This document shows positions 14,581 to 14,807 of a DNA stretch of 14,807 nucleotides, piece after piece. Position 1 is the stretch's first letter. The number at the start of each line of letters is the position of its first letter. The position numbers and the translations under genes are program-made. The notes below the pieces were generated by a model. The model searched no databases. It saw only the letters and a list, made by a program, of their open reading frames with translations, and was not told the DNA's origin. Source of the stretch: Puniceicoccales bacterium (GTDB lineage Bacteria > Verrucomicrobiota > Verrucomicrobiia > Opitutales > JAIRKQ01); the NCBI GenBank assembly GCA_031279395.1, contig JAITIO010000025.1, forward strand, positions 1 to 14,807, in the 5' to 3' direction.

Positions 14581-14807
14581 CTAAGTTGTTGTGTGTTTTG
14601 CTTAAGAAAGAAAAATAAGCATTCTCTACCTCCTGAACCACACCTAAGCAGTTTCTTTAAAAAATTGATGGAGTCATTTTTTGATAAACCCCCTAGGCTC
14701 AGGACTCATAAGAAAAGGATTGACATTGCAGACAGGAACAAGAAAAGGGGTCTCGTTTATGGCTATGTGATTGATAGAAGGAGTGGATTGCGAGCGGCTG
14801 AAGCAAT
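14536..14807 (-). pseudogene. N-terminal repeats of the same large protein, in other frames, partial
   Basis: Upstream of the central segment the repeat pattern continues in a second frame: KNDSINFLKKLLRCGSGG, RECLFFFLKQ, then LSLLPQLISMDLSEDDS. This matches the later unit IGGGEFGIKCFNFL...LPKLKLNRLSEG. It switches to the central frame near 14527-14545, beside an A5/T5 run. Beyond an A6 run (14677-14682) the pattern passes into a third frame (NETPFLVPVCNVNPFLMSPE) that is open to the window end. One extra base in the A6 run and one missing base near 14535 would account for the breaks. The gene's start lies outside the window. Confidence 0.5.

Noticed and set aside
14659..14807. Plus-strand open frame containing KRIDIADRNKKRG and VYGYVIDRRSG, running off the window
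   Set aside because: It looks coding-like but overlaps the minus-strand repeat frames, which link to a long gene. Too short to decide, so it was not annotated.
1..14807. CRISPR array or restriction/defence system
   Set aside because: No regularly spaced direct repeats and no recognisable cas, restriction or toxin-antitoxin genes were seen.

Overview
The window reads as a piece of an AT-rich chromosome from a Gram-negative, probably host-associated bacterium of the PVC group (Verrucomicrobiota or Chlamydiota-like). The pointers are an OmpH/Skp periplasmic chaperone and an outer-membrane barrel, a McsA/McsB arginine-phosphorylation pair, a long signal peptidase I with a large insertion, and several decayed genes next to intact housekeeping genes. 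The taxon is an inference; nothing here fixes it.

Layout. (1) 1-703, minus strand: a decayed podovirus-type prophage edge. A T7 gp11-like tail tubular protein A gene has one in-frame TAA and runs off the window edge, with a small upstream ORF of unknown function. (2) 885-2564, minus: comEC, the DNA-uptake channel. (3) 2674-4802, plus: a two-domain AP2 protein, a DUF167/YggU protein and signal peptidase I; the last two overlap by 4 bases. (4) 7524-4954, minus: trxB-mcsA-mcsB, a tight redox and protein-arginine-kinase operon. (5) 7841-9618, plus: a DAACS-type symporter, then rplU (L21) and rpmA (L27); a 9-codon mini-ORF with a strong Shine-Dalgarno sits before rplU. (6) 9648-10410, plus: a heavily frameshifted IS5-family transposase that looks like a chimera. 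(7) 10492-12055, minus: OmpH/Skp and a putative porin with a good promoter. (8) 12189-12285: a nested inverted-repeat element. (9) 12424-12492, minus: what appears to be only the 3' end of a tmRNA (ssrA), with a badly paired T-stem. (10) 12500-14807, minus: a large unrecognised leucine-rich repeat-like gene that reads across at least three frames, followed by a terminator.

The housekeeping genes (comEC, lepB, trxB, mcsA, mcsB, symporter, ribosomal proteins) are intact across about 10 kb. Frameshifts and internal stops occur only in the phage, IS and repeat-protein genes. That argues for real gene decay, or possibly phase variation in the repeat protein, rather than poor sequence quality.

The parts most worth a second look are the broken repeat protein, the orphan tmRNA 3' end (a possible integration scar), the phage gene with the single stop, and the leader ahead of rplU.
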